NCBI GenBank assembly: GCA_045541115.1
Contig: JAZQIM010000012.1
Location: forward strand, 1-64,000
DNA from: Aphodoplasma sp045541115
GTDB taxonomy: Bacteria > Bacillota > Clostridia > UBA1381 > UMGS1253
Direction of reading: 5' to 3'
DNA: 64,000 bases
Shown: one piece after another, positions 41,633 through 50,467 of the stretch
Layout: each line of letters begins with the position of its first letter
How positions within the stretch are numbered: position 1 is the first letter of the stretch
Made by a program: the position numbers and the translations under genes
Notes under the pieces: model-generated
What the model was told of the DNA's origin: nothing
What the model saw: only the letters and a program-made list of their open reading frames with translations
Databases searched by the model: none

Positions 41633-42493
41633 ATGTACACTATAAAACGAAAAGAAAAACTTAATAATACAGTTACGCTTATGGAGATAGAAGCACCATA
41701 TGTCGCAAAAAAAGCGCAGGCAGGGCAATTTATAATTCTTCGTGTCGATGATGAGGGCGAGCGCATACCGCTTACTATTGCCGATTTTGACCGTGATAAA
41801 GGAAGCGTTACTATAATATTTCAGGTTGTGGGCGCGACTACAAAAAAGCTCGATGAAAAAAATGAAGGCGAATATATAGCAGATTTTGTAGGACCGCTCG
41901 GCACACCGACTCATACTGAAGGTTTAAAAAAGGTCGCTGTTATAGGTGGCGGCGTAGGCTGTGCGATAGCATATCCCGTTGCAAAAAAGCTTTCTGAGCA
42001 AGGATGCATCGTACATTCTGTTGTAGGCTTTAGAAATAAAGATCTCGTTATTTTAGAAGAGCAGTTTAACAAGGTAAGCGACGTTTTAAAGATAATGACT
42101 GACGACGGAAGCTATGGCGAGAAAGGACTCGTTACAAATGCATTAAAAGAGCTTATTGATAGCGGAGAGCAATACGACAGAGTAATTGCAATCGGTCCGC
42201 TTATTATGATGAAATTTGTGTGCAATCTTACAAGGGAATATGGAATAAAGACGATCGTAAGCATGAATCCGATTATGATTGATGGCACGGGCATGTGCGG
42301 TGGCTGCCGTTTAAGTGTTGGCGGCGAAACGAAGTTTGCATGTGTAGACGGACCTGACTTTGATGGACATCTCGTTGATTTTGACCTTATGTTAAAACGC
42401 TCGGGTATGTATAAGGATTTTGAAAGACACAGCTATGAAAAAACGTGTAACCTGTTTAAAAGGAGGAATACAGATGGCGAACATGGCGAATAA
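41633..42493 (+). CDS. nfnA: NADH-dependent ferredoxin:NADP+ oxidoreductase, small subunit
   Basis: This is the NfnA/SudB-type flavoprotein of the electron-bifurcating transhydrogenase that couples NADPH, NADH and ferredoxin pools in anaerobes. The 286-residue protein has the FAD domain with RIPLTIADFD, the NAD domain VIGGGVGCAIAYPVAK, and the [2Fe-2S] cysteines in GTGMCGGCRLSVGGETKFAC. The start is ATG 41633, 9 bases after AAGGA; ATG 41624 abuts that site. The 3' end overlaps nfnB by 20 bases. A role as the reductase subunit of a sulfide dehydrogenase or dihydroorotate dehydrogenase is less likely given the partner. Confidence 0.9.
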   Translation: MYTIKRKEKLNNTVTLMEIEAPYVAKKAQAGQFIILRVDDEGERIPLTIADFDRDKGSVTIIFQVVGATTKKLDEKNEGEYIADFVGPLGTPTHTEGLKKVAVIGGGVGCAIAYPVAKKLSEQGCIVHSVVGFRNKDLVILEEQFNKVSDVLKIMTDDGSYGEKGLVTNALKELIDSGEQYDRVIAIGPLIMMKFVCNLTREYGIKTIVSMNPIMIDGTGMCGGCRLSVGGETKFACVDGPDFDGHLVDFDLMLKRSGMYKDFERHSYEKTCNLFKRRNTDGEHGE

Positions 42494-43862
42494 GAGAAAC
42501 GAAATGCCTGCCCAGGATCCGAATGTGCGCAATCGTAATTTCGATGAGGTTGCGCTTGGATATACAAAAGAGCAAGCTATAGATGAAGCAAACAGATGTC
42601 TTAACTGCAAGAGTAAGCCGTGTGTAAGCGGATGCCCTGTTTCAATTGATATACCCGCATTTATAGGTAAGGTAAAGGAAGGCGATTTTGAAGGAGCATA
42701 TGAGATTATTACAAAGTCCAGCTCGCTTCCTGCAGTATGCGGAAGAGTATGCCCACAGGAAGTACAGTGCGAAAGTAAATGTGTGCGCGGCATAAAGGGC
42801 GAGAGCGTTGCAATTGGAAGATTGGAGCGTTTTGTGGCAGACTATCATATGAAAAATTCAAAAAAAGAAGTAAAAAAGGTGCAAACAAACGGTCACAAGG
42901 TTGCGATTGTAGGCTCCGGTCCATCAGGACTCACATGTGCAGGCGACCTTGCAAAGAGAGGATATGACGTAACTGTTTTTGAAGCACTTCATACAGCCGG
43001 CGGTGTTTTAGTATATGGAATTCCTGAATTTCGTTTGCCAAAAGATATTGTCAGAGAAGAAATAGATAATTTGCGAGAACTAGGCGTAAAAATTATGACT
43101 AATATGGTAATCGGAAAGGTGTTATCGATTGACGAGCTTTTTGACGATGGATTTGAGGCTGTATTTATTGGCTCGGGAGCAGGACTTCCGAGATTTATGA
43201 ATATCGAGGGTGAAAACTTAAACGGCGTATATTCTGCAAATGAGTTTCTGACACGTGTAAACCTTATGAAAGCGTATAAAGAAGGCGGCGCAACGCCGAT
43301 TAAAAAGGTAAAAAATGTTGCGGTTGTCGGCGGTGGCAACGTTGCGATGGACGCTGCCAGATGCGCAATAAGACTCGGTGCCGATAATGTATATATCGTT
43401 TATCGTCGTTCTGTTAACGAAATGCCCGCAAGGCGTGAAGAAGTGGAGCATGCCGAGGAGGAAGGCATTATCTTCAAAACGCTTAACAATCCGGTGCGCA
43501 TTTTAGGTGATGAGAATGATTTTGTAGTTGGTATAGAGTGTGTAGAGATGGAGCTGGGCGAGCCTGATGCAACGGGAAGAAGAAAAAGCATCGCACGTGA
43601 AGGTTCAAATTATGTACTTGACGTTGACACAGTAATAATGTCAATCGGCACATCGCCGAATCCACTTATTAAAAATACCACAGAAGGTCTTGACACAGAC
43701 TCTCGCGGTTGCATCGTTACAAAAGGCGAAGGCGGCCTCACATCAAAGCAGGGCGTATATGCCGGTGGCGATGCAGTTATGGGTGCAGCGACGGTTATTT
43801 TGGCGATGGGCGCAGGAAAAAGCGCTGCCGAAGCGATAGATGAATATATTAAAAGCAAATAA
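42474..43862 (+). CDS. nfnB: NADH-dependent ferredoxin:NADP+ oxidoreductase, large subunit (GltD-like)
   Basis: The partner subunit binds FAD, NADP(H) and [4Fe-4S] clusters. The 462-residue protein resembles the small subunit of glutamate synthase: N-terminal cluster cysteines in CLNCKSKPCVSGCP and CGRVCPQEVQCESKC, the FAD motif VAIVGSGPSGLTCAGDLAK, and the NADPH motif VAVVGGGNVAMDAAR. The start is ATG 42474 behind AAAGGAGG inside the nfnA end, so the two are translationally coupled. No glutamate synthase large subunit is near, which favours Nfn over GltD. Confidence 0.92.
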   Translation: MANMANKRNEMPAQDPNVRNRNFDEVALGYTKEQAIDEANRCLNCKSKPCVSGCPVSIDIPAFIGKVKEGDFEGAYEIITKSSSLPAVCGRVCPQEVQCESKCVRGIKGESVAIGRLERFVADYHMKNSKKEVKKVQTNGHKVAIVGSGPSGLTCAGDLAKRGYDVTVFEALHTAGGVLVYGIPEFRLPKDIVREEIDNLRELGVKIMTNMVIGKVLSIDELFDDGFEAVFIGSGAGLPRFMNIEGENLNGVYSANEFLTRVNLMKAYKEGGATPIKKVKNVAVVGGGNVAMDAARCAIRLGADNVYIVYRRSVNEMPARREEVEHAEEEGIIFKTLNNPVRILGDENDFVVGIECVEMELGEPDATGRRKSIAREGSNYVLDVDTVIMSIGTSPNPLIKNTTEGLDTDSRGCIVTKGEGGLTSKQGVYAGGDAVMGAATVILAMGAGKSAAEAIDEYIKSK

Positions 43863-43870
43863 TTAAACGA

Positions 43871-43901
43871 AAAAGACTTCCGATATATCGGAAGTCTTTT
43901 T
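43871..43901. terminator. Bidirectional terminator between nfnB and ABC permease
   Basis: AAAAGACTTCCGAT and ATCGGAAGTCTTTT form a near-perfect stem with a 3-base loop and A/T runs on both sides. Confidence 0.9.
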
Positions 43902-43905
43902 AATA

Positions 43906-45597
43906 TTATTGGTTATTTTCGTTAAATACATTTTCTTTGAGCCACGCTAAACTTTGCGTAAAGTCTTTAGTTAATTCACAGCTGCGATAGTTAATTATCA
44001 TTTCTCCATCGGCTGATAATTTTGCAGGATAAGGCTCAAGTCCTACGGAGTAAATTCGCTCGTCATATTTGGCATAGACTAAATCTTCGTAGCTTATGTT
44101 TCGAAGGTCGTATTTATAAGCATCAAGAAAAGATTCGATTTGCTCTTTGTCTGAAATTCTTTTCGTTTTATAGCCGTACTGCTCGGGCTTATATGTATGT
44201 ATGCTCATATCTACTATATCTTCGGCGTGAACCTTAAGAATGCCCATGCCTTGCTCGCGCACAGATTCACTGTAAAAGAGCGGCTTTAAATAGGTTTCAT
44301 AATCTCCTAAAGCATATTTATATGCGCGGCTCATTGTTTTTCCGTTTGAGAGTTTGTATGTAAATTTTAAAAAAGCGTCATACTCATTTGTCTCATTTTC
44401 TGTAAGGGCTTCGTGCATATTTCGAAGATTTAAAATGTCGTCTTTGTTAGATATTATTATGTCGGTATTATCCATAGCAGGAAGACCACTTTCTACGGTA
44501 ATGCTTTCGATAGTATCGGTGATTGGCACACGTTTTTCAAAGCCTGTCACGTCATATTCTATTGCGCACCATATAAGACTCCAGATGATTACGCTTGCTA
44601 AAAGTCCTTTCCATGCGTGGTAGAATCTCCACGATTTTGATATAAGCATCTGTGCTAAAGCATAGCCGATTACGACAAATACAAGTGCTATGATTGACAT
44701 CTGATTACGGCCTGTGATACCGGAGAAGAACAAGTAGCCGAAAATTGCAGCGCAAAACGTTACGCCATACTTAAATACAGGTCGCATAAAACGAAACGAA
44801 ACGATGTCGCCGCCACTTTCGTTAGGGCGTTTTCTGTATACGATAAATGCAAGCACGAAAAGTATGATGCCAAAAATAATGTAATATAAATTTAAATCGA
44901 TGCAGTTAGAAAATATGCGCATCATCGGGAAGCTTGTGAGCCAATCGGGAACCATCGATTCGTGGTAACCGTGAACAAGCATCGCAAGAATCTCATTTAT
45001 CGATACATAAAGCATGAGCGGCAGAAAGTGCACTATGTAAGTAAATACGATATGTGCGATTAAATTTCCTGTAAACATTCCTACAAATACGCTAAGCGAG
45101 AAGATGCAAAAGCAGATGCACACCGAATTTAGAAGCCAGGTAAATATAACTGATGTGTCTAAAAAATTACCTATCGGCATTGATGCCTTAATAATAAAGA
45201 TTATTACCGTATTAAGGATAAGAGGTATAAGAATAAGTATTAAAGCCGATATAAGCGAATTTGCAAAAAGGCGCAGTCTTGTAAACGGCAATCCGTGCAT
45301 TACGGTCGATGATTTTTGCGAGTGCAAATATCTAAATACGAGCATGCCTATAAGCACGGGAAAAGATACGAGCATAAGGTTTGCAAAATCGCCGCCAAAG
45401 CGATGCATCATCGTAGAGTACGCGTCATTGGCTACTTGAGATGTGAGAGCATCGGTGTTTGTCGGAATTTCGAATGTCATCATTGAAAGGGGGAGCGCCA
45501 GAAACAAAAGCACGCTCCAGATTACACTGACCCAGCTGTATCGTTTTAAGTTCGATGAAATTAAACCTTTATTAAAGAATGACATCTTTGATTTCAT
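43906..45597 (-). CDS. ABC transporter permease-like membrane protein
   Basis: This 563-residue membrane protein has an N-terminal cytoplasmic stretch (LISSNLKRYSWVSVIWSV) typical of ABC-2-like permeases, about six hydrophobic segments in residues 20-270, two more near 290-345, and a soluble C-terminal region of about 200 residues. It is coupled to the ATPase (overlap of 26 bases) in a GntR-ATPase-permease operon like ytr-type antibiotic-response loci. The start is ATG 45597, 7 bases after GGAGGG. Substrate is unknown; export or envelope-stress sensing are possible. Confidence 0.82.
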   Translation of the reverse strand: MKSKMSFFNKGLISSNLKRYSWVSVIWSVLLFLALPLSMMTFEIPTNTDALTSQVANDAYSTMMHRFGGDFANLMLVSFPVLIGMLVFRYLHSQKSSTVMHGLPFTRLRLFANSLISALILILIPLILNTVIIFIIKASMPIGNFLDTSVIFTWLLNSVCICFCIFSLSVFVGMFTGNLIAHIVFTYIVHFLPLMLYVSINEILAMLVHGYHESMVPDWLTSFPMMRIFSNCIDLNLYYIIFGIILFVLAFIVYRKRPNESGGDIVSFRFMRPVFKYGVTFCAAIFGYLFFSGITGRNQMSIIALVFVVIGYALAQMLISKSWRFYHAWKGLLASVIIWSLIWCAIEYDVTGFEKRVPITDTIESITVESGLPAMDNTDIIISNKDDILNLRNMHEALTENETNEYDAFLKFTYKLSNGKTMSRAYKYALGDYETYLKPLFYSESVREQGMGILKVHAEDIVDMSIHTYKPEQYGYKTKRISDKEQIESFLDAYKYDLRNISYEDLVYAKYDERIYSVGLEPYPAKLSADGEMIINYRSCELTKDFTQSLAWLKENVFNENNQ

Positions 45598-46471
45598 ATC
45601 CAAGCCCTCCTAATTCATAAATAAAGATTTCCTCTAAAGTAAGAGGCAAAATATCGCATATAACGGGTGAGTACTCATTAACCGTTTCAATAAGTTTTTC
45701 TTTGTCGCCGCGAACAATCATAAGTGTTACACTGCCAAAGTCCGATATGTGCATCGGATTAAGCTTATTAATAAGCTCATCGCTGATTTTTTCGTTAAAT
45801 GCAAGCTGCAATTTATGTACATCTGATTTTATATCATCAAGCTGCTTTTCGAGCACAACGCGACCTTTGTGCATAATACCTACGTGGTCGCAAACATCTT
45901 CGAGTTCACGAAGGTTATGAGATGAGATGAGCACTGTTGTATTTCGCTCGGAAACGTCCTGAAGTATCAGGCTCCACACTTTGCGGCGCATTACGGGGTC
46001 GAGACCGTCTACAGGCTCATCTAATATCATTACGTCAGGCATTGTGCATATTCCAAGCCAGAAGGCAACCTGTTTTTGCATACCTTTTGATAGTTTTTGC
46101 ACACGCCTGTTTATGTCGATGTTAAAAATATCTTTGAGGTGATCAAAGCGTTCTTCGTTCCACAAAGGGTATACGCTTTTATAAAACTTTTTCATATCTT
46201 TTATTGTGTAAGACGGAAAGAAGAACAAATCGTCAGGGATATATATTATTCTTTTTTTAACATTTATATTTTCGAAAACAACGCTGTCATCTACAAAAAC
46301 GTCGCCTTCATTTTGCATCATAACGCCTGCAATATGTTTTATAACAGTTGTTTTGCCTGCTCCGTTTGGACCGACGAGTCCGTATACACAACCCTTTTTA
46401 ATATACATATTAAGGTTATCAAGAGCAGTAAAATCATCAAATTTTTTAGTAAGATTACAAATTCTAATCAT
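45572..46471 (-). CDS. ABC transporter ATP-binding protein
   Basis: This 299-residue ATPase energises the adjacent permease. It has Walker A GPNGAGKTT, the signature region LSKGMQKQ (in place of the usual LSGGQ), Walker B VMILDEPVDGLDP and the switch histidine in ISSHNLREL. The KGM-containing signature is typical of the drug-export/YtrB-like class. AAAGGAGG precedes the ATG. It overlaps the regulator gene upstream by 8 bases and the permease downstream by 26 bases. Confidence 0.93.
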   Translation of the reverse strand: MIRICNLTKKFDDFTALDNLNMYIKKGCVYGLVGPNGAGKTTVIKHIAGVMMQNEGDVFVDDSVVFENINVKKRIIYIPDDLFFFPSYTIKDMKKFYKSVYPLWNEERFDHLKDIFNIDINRRVQKLSKGMQKQVAFWLGICTMPDVMILDEPVDGLDPVMRRKVWSLILQDVSERNTTVLISSHNLRELEDVCDHVGIMHKGRVVLEKQLDDIKSDVHKLQLAFNEKISDELINKLNPMHISDFGSVTLMIVRGDKEKLIETVNEYSPVICDILPLTLEEIFIYELGGLGYEIKDVIL

Positions 46472-46847
46472 CGTTTTTGCCTCCTTTATTATATAATTTG
46501 TTTACATGTCGTGTTATATCGTCTATGTCTATGCCGCTGTTTTTAAGTTCATTGATTGTTTTGTCGAGCGTGCAAAAAAGATTATCGCAATGTTTTTTTA
46601 AAGTGGAGTTATCTATTTTTGCAACAAAATTTCCTTTTGCGCGTATAGTGTAAATGTAGCCTTCAGATTCAAGCTCTCTGTATGCACGCTGGATAGTATT
46701 AGGGTTTATCGCAAGATGCGCCGAAAGCTCGCGCACAGACGGTAATTTCACATCAGGCTTAAGCGCGTTTTTTAATATGAGTTGTTTTAGTTGTTGTTTT
46801 ATCTGCTGATAAATTGGTTTGTTGTCATTGTGATTTAAGTGAAGCAA
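46464..46847 (-). CDS. GntR-family transcriptional repressor (YtrA subfamily)
   Basis: This 127-residue regulator has the GntR winged helix at about 8-72 (KPIYQQIKQQLKQLI, LPSVRELSAHLAINPNTIQRAY, LESEGYIYT) followed by only a short helical tail, the hallmark of the YtrA subfamily that controls linked ABC transporters. The start is TTG 46847, 8 bases after GGGAGG; the in-frame GTG at 46856 lies within that site. A palindromic operator overlaps the promoter, suggesting autoregulation of the three-gene operon. Confidence 0.92.
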   Translation of the reverse strand: MLHLNHNDNKPIYQQIKQQLKQLILKNALKPDVKLPSVRELSAHLAINPNTIQRAYRELESEGYIYTIRAKGNFVAKIDNSTLKKHCDNLFCTLDKTINELKNSGIDIDDITRHVNKLYNKGGKNDD

Positions 46848-46874
46848 GATTAACACCTCCCGACAAACTGTATT

Positions 46875-46892
46875 AACTGTATTGATACAGTT
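46875..46892. promoter_or_regulatory. Operator palindrome of the GntR/YtrA operon
   Basis: AACTGTAT-TG-ATACAGTT is a perfect 8-bp inverted repeat immediately downstream of the -10 box, ideally placed to block transcription. A half copy (TGTATTAACTGTAT) overlaps it on the downstream side. Confidence 0.7.
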
Positions 46893-46921
46893 ATAATACC
46901 ATATATTATATCAGGAGTCAA
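46893..46921 (-). promoter_or_regulatory. Sigma-A promoter of the GntR-ABC operon
   Basis: On the minus strand TTGACT (46921-46916) and TATTAT (46898-46893) are spaced by 17 bp. Confidence 0.75.
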
Positions 46922-46969
46922 TATATTTATAAAAATTTTTAAGTAAATATATAAATTTGTAAAAAATAC

Positions 46970-46998
46970 TTGAAAACTGACACAATAAGTTATAAAAT
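46970..46998 (+). promoter_or_regulatory. Sigma-A promoter of the phosphoribosyltransferase gene
   Basis: TTGAAA (46970-46975) and TAAAAT (46993-46998) are spaced by 17 bp. Confidence 0.65.
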
Positions 46999-47035
46999 GT
47001 AGGAGGAAATAATAAGAAGTGAAGGTGTATATAAA

Positions 47036-47599
47036 ATGAAAAAGCATTATACATTAAATGTAGCAGGTGTAACAAGAGATTTGCCACTTTGCAGGGTTAA
47101 TGACGATTTATACATAGCAGCGTTTGTAATGTTTGGCGATGTAGAGATTACAAAAGCGTGTGCGAGCGAGCTTTTAAAGCTTGCGCCGGAGCATGACATT
47201 ATGATAACGGCTGAATCGAAGGGAATACCGCTTCTTTATGAAATGGCACGTCAGGCGGGCGAGAACAACTATATAGTTGCGCGAAAAGGACCAAAGCTAT
47301 ATATGGAAAACGTTATTTTTACAGAGGTTGATTCGATTACAACGCAGGCAAAGCAGCGACTCTGCATAGGTAAGAGCGAGGCTGATGCGATGCGCGGCAA
47401 AAGAGTACTTATTATAGACGACGTAATAAGTACGGGAGAATCGCTTGCTGCGATTGAAAAGCTTATAAACACAGTTGGTGGAAATATTGTCGGTAAAATG
47501 GCTGTGCTTGCCGAAGGCGATGCAATAAGCCGTGATGACATTACCTGCCTTGCACCGTTGCCGTTATTTAATTCTGACGGAAGCGAAAAAGAAATGTAA
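47036..47599 (+). CDS. Purine phosphoribosyltransferase-like protein
   Basis: This 187-residue type I phosphoribosyltransferase has the PRPP loop VLIIDDVISTGESL and the upstream ITAESKGIPLLYEMARQAG, similar to adenine or xanthine phosphoribosyltransferases, so it probably salvages a purine base with PRPP. The exact base is not certain because the hood region is not diagnostic by eye. The start is ATG 47036 with GAAGGTG upstream. It is monocistronic between its own promoter and terminator. Confidence 0.85.
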   Translation: MKKHYTLNVAGVTRDLPLCRVNDDLYIAAFVMFGDVEITKACASELLKLAPEHDIMITAESKGIPLLYEMARQAGENNYIVARKGPKLYMENVIFTEVDSITTQAKQRLCIGKSEADAMRGKRVLIIDDVISTGESLAAIEKLINTVGGNIVGKMAVLAEGDAISRDDITCLAPLPLFNSDGSEKEM

Positions 47600-47606
47600 A
47601 ATTTTA

Positions 47607-47641
47607 AGAGATTGTATTTAAAAAATGCAATCTCTTTTTTT
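47607..47641 (+). terminator. Terminator of the phosphoribosyltransferase gene
   Basis: AGAGATTG pairs with CAATCTCT, followed by a run of T residues. Confidence 0.88.
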
Positions 47642-47720
47642 GTGTAAAAGCTGTTTTTAATCAATTAAATATGATATACTAATAACAGATTTTAAAACCG
47701 ATACGGCGGAGGAGAAAACC

Positions 47721-49976
47721 TTGGATAAAAAAAAGAAGATATATTCATATATATGCCACGATAGTTATAAGCCGATTACGGCGCAGGAGATGGCAATTAT
47801 GCTTGATGTGCCGAAATGTGATTACGAAGAATTTTTCTCTATTATAGATGAGCTTGCAAACGAAGGAAAAATACTTATAAATAAGCGCGGCATGATAAAA
47901 AAAGCGCCAAATGAAAACATTATATACGGAACAATCCGCCTGATACGTTCGGGCAGCGGTTTTGTTATGCCGATAAACACTGATGGCGTGAGTGAAAACG
48001 AAGAAATATTTATTGATAAAAGGAATACGAATTATGCATTTGACGGCGATACTGTAGCAATAAAGCTTTGCAGTACGCAAAAAGGTGTAAAAAGAAAAAG
48101 CAAAGAAGGAATCGTTACAAGGGTAGTGAGGCGCAAAAACGACGAGTTTGTCGGTACAGTAATCGGTAGCGGAAAAAACGCGATGTTTTTAATAGACAGT
48201 ATGAGTGATGCATTGGCAAGAATATCTCAGGACAGTGCTTGCGCTCAGGAAGGGCAGAAAGTGCTTGCAAAGGTCGTAAAATATCCTGATGAAAAAAATC
48301 GCATGACTGTTCGTGTGATTAATGTCTTGGGCGATGCCGGAAAGCTTGATTCATATATAAAAGGCATTATTTTTGAGCACAAGATACCAAGTGAGTTTTC
48401 AAAGGAAACGAAAAAACAAGTGCGCGAAATAAAAAGAGAAGTTGACGAAAGCGAGCTTGTGGGAAGACGCGATTTCAGGGGAGATCGGGTAATTACAATC
48501 GATGGCGAAGATGCGCGCGATTTAGACGATGCGGTATGTATAAAAAAACACGACGACTCATCGTATACGCTTTACGTTCACATAGCTGATGTATCATATT
48601 ATGTAGGCGAAAATACGCCGATTGATATTGATGCTTATGAGAGAGCGACGAGCGTGTATTTTCCGCAGTGCGTAATACCGATGCTTCCACGGGAGCTTTC
48701 GAATGGGATTTGCAGCCTTAATGAAGGTGTAGACAGACTTACGATGTCGCTTCAGATTGAGCTTGATAAAGATGCAAACGTAAAGGATTATACCTTGTGC
48801 GAAGGCGTTATTCGCTCGAAGCACAGAATGACGTACACAAACGTTACGGCGATACTTGAAGGCGATGAGGAGCTTTCGCAAAAATACAGTGATATTTGTG
48901 ACGATTTATTTAATATGAAGGAGCTTGCGATGCTTTTAAAAAGCAAGCGAAGCGAGCGCGGAGCGATTGATTTTAATCTTGATGAGCCGAAGGTTATATT
49001 TGATGAAAACGAAAATATAGTAGATATAAAAGCGTATGAAACTGGAGTATCAAACGAAATCATAGAACAGTTTATGATTCTGGCAAATGAAGTTATCGCA
49101 AAACATGCGCAGAAAAACGACTTACCGTTCGTATATCGTATCCATGAGGCGCCGGGCGTTGAAAAGCTTACACATCTTAGAAAATGCCTTGCGTTATTTG
49201 GGATAGATTTTACGTTTTCTGAAGATGAGCAGATTTCTCCTAAGGATATTCAAAAAATAGTTCGCTCTATAAAAGGCCATGAGAGTGAGTCGGTAATCGC
49301 ATCTTTGTGCTTGCGCTCTATGACGAAGGCACAGTATAGTCCGGAAAACCTGGGCCACTTCGGACTTGCGATGGCTTATTATTGTCACTTTACATCGCCG
49401 ATACGCCGCTATCCCGACCTTGCGATTCACAGGATACTTCGTGAGAGCGCAAAGAAGATGAGCAAAAAAAGAAAAGATTATCTTATTTCATTTACCCAGC
49501 GCTCATCGATACAGTCGAGCGAAGCGGAAGTGAGAGCCATCGAGGCGCAAAGAGATGCCGACAAGGTGTGTGCGTGCCTTTATATGTCGCGTTTTATTGG
49601 TTGCGAATTTGATGCAGTTATATCTTCTGTAACTGATTTTGGCATATTTGTAGATCTCGGCGGGTGTATCGAAGGCCTTGTGCCGATGGCGCAGCTTTGT
49701 GACGATTATTATGTTTATGAACAGGATTTACTTCGATTGCGCGGCGAGCGAGGAGGAAGAATTTTTGCTTTAGGCGACAGTGTGCGCGTTCGTCTTACTG
49801 ATTCAAATGCTCTTGAAAGACGCATTGATTTTGAGATTGTAGGTATGAAAAAGGACCGTAAAAGCGCTATGCGCGAGTGCGGTAAAAGAAGTAGTGATTT
49901 AAAGAAGAAAAATGAAGGTGCAAAAAGGAAATTCAAATCGTTTGTAAAAAAGAAAACGAGAAGAAAAAGACGATAA
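47721..49976 (+). CDS. rnr: Ribonuclease R
   Basis: RNase R is a processive 3'-5' exoribonuclease acting on structured RNA and in trans-translation. The 751-residue protein has an N-terminal winged helix, cold-shock domains, the RNB catalytic domain with the metal-binding aspartates in GEDARDLDDAV near residue 260 and the FTSPIRRYPDLAIHR motif, then an S1 domain (FDAVISSVTDFGIFVDLGG) and a highly basic tail (KKKNEGAKRKFKSFVKKK). It starts at TTG 47721 after GGAGGAG. smpB, its frequent neighbour, is not seen. Confidence 0.95.
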   Translation: MDKKKKIYSYICHDSYKPITAQEMAIMLDVPKCDYEEFFSIIDELANEGKILINKRGMIKKAPNENIIYGTIRLIRSGSGFVMPINTDGVSENEEIFIDKRNTNYAFDGDTVAIKLCSTQKGVKRKSKEGIVTRVVRRKNDEFVGTVIGSGKNAMFLIDSMSDALARISQDSACAQEGQKVLAKVVKYPDEKNRMTVRVINVLGDAGKLDSYIKGIIFEHKIPSEFSKETKKQVREIKREVDESELVGRRDFRGDRVITIDGEDARDLDDAVCIKKHDDSSYTLYVHIADVSYYVGENTPIDIDAYERATSVYFPQCVIPMLPRELSNGICSLNEGVDRLTMSLQIELDKDANVKDYTLCEGVIRSKHRMTYTNVTAILEGDEELSQKYSDICDDLFNMKELAMLLKSKRSERGAIDFNLDEPKVIFDENENIVDIKAYETGVSNEIIEQFMILANEVIAKHAQKNDLPFVYRIHEAPGVEKLTHLRKCLALFGIDFTFSEDEQISPKDIQKIVRSIKGHESESVIASLCLRSMTKAQYSPENLGHFGLAMAYYCHFTSPIRRYPDLAIHRILRESAKKMSKKRKDYLISFTQRSSIQSSEAEVRAIEAQRDADKVCACLYMSRFIGCEFDAVISSVTDFGIFVDLGGCIEGLVPMAQLCDDYYVYEQDLLRLRGERGGRIFALGDSVRVRLTDSNALERRIDFEIVGMKKDRKSAMRECGKRSSDLKKKNEGAKRKFKSFVKKKTRRKRR

Positions 49977-50010
49977 AAAAAGCCTTGCAAAGGATTTGCA
50001 AGGCTTTTTT
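49976..50010 (+). terminator. Terminator of rnr
   Basis: AAAAAGCCTTGCAAA and its complement form a 15-bp stem with a 3-base loop and T run. Confidence 0.92.
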
Positions 50011-50032
50011 ATTTGCAAGATCATTTTACGAA

Positions 50033-50062
50033 TCATATTTTGTCCATCTTTTTCATACAAAT
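50033..50062 (+). promoter_or_regulatory. Sigma-E-like promoter of the spoIVF-like operon
   Basis: TCATATT (50033-50039), a perfect -35 match, and CATACAAAT (50054-50062) are spaced by 14 bp. The same -10 sequence and spacing occur before spoIIM. Confidence 0.65.
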
Positions 50063-50083
50063 TCTAGTAAAGGAGTGATATGT

Positions 50084-50467
50084 ATGGAAAGAGTATATCA
50101 ATCGCCGCGGGTGTACAGTCGAGCAGGATGTGCAAATATACGAAGGAAAAAAGAAGATAAACCGCTTTTTTCATTAAGGAAGACTATATTTAAAACTATC
50201 GCAAGTGTACTTGTTTTTATTTTCATATACAGCGTAAATTTCTATGACAATGATTTTTGCAAACGAGTTCAAAACGAGGCATCATATATGGTTAATTACA
50301 CAGTCGATGTGCAAACGGCATATACAAGCGCGCAGCAAATTGTTAAATATATGCTTGGAGGCATAGAGCAAAGCAGAATCTACATAACAGATAATGTCAT
50401 AAAGAAAGAAACGCAAGAAAGTCATCAAACGACGGATGTGCCCGTACAGGAAAACAGCAGCATATGA
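50084..50467 (+). CDS. Small single-pass membrane protein, SpoIVFA-like by position
   Basis: This 127-residue protein has a basic cytoplasmic N-terminus of about 33 residues, one membrane segment at about 34-52 (IFKTIASVLVFIFIYSVNF) and an outer tail of about 75 residues without any recognisable motif. It precedes and overlaps spoIVFB (ATGA), exactly where spoIVFA lies in other spore formers, but lacks the M23 peptidase-like domain of SpoIVFA. A minimal regulator of SpoIVFB is the likely role, inferred from context. The start is ATG 50084, 8 bases after AGGAG. Confidence 0.7.
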   Translation: MERVYQSPRVYSRAGCANIRRKKEDKPLFSLRKTIFKTIASVLVFIFIYSVNFYDNDFCKRVQNEASYMVNYTVDVQTAYTSAQQIVKYMLGGIEQSRIYITDNVIKKETQESHQTTDVPVQENSSI

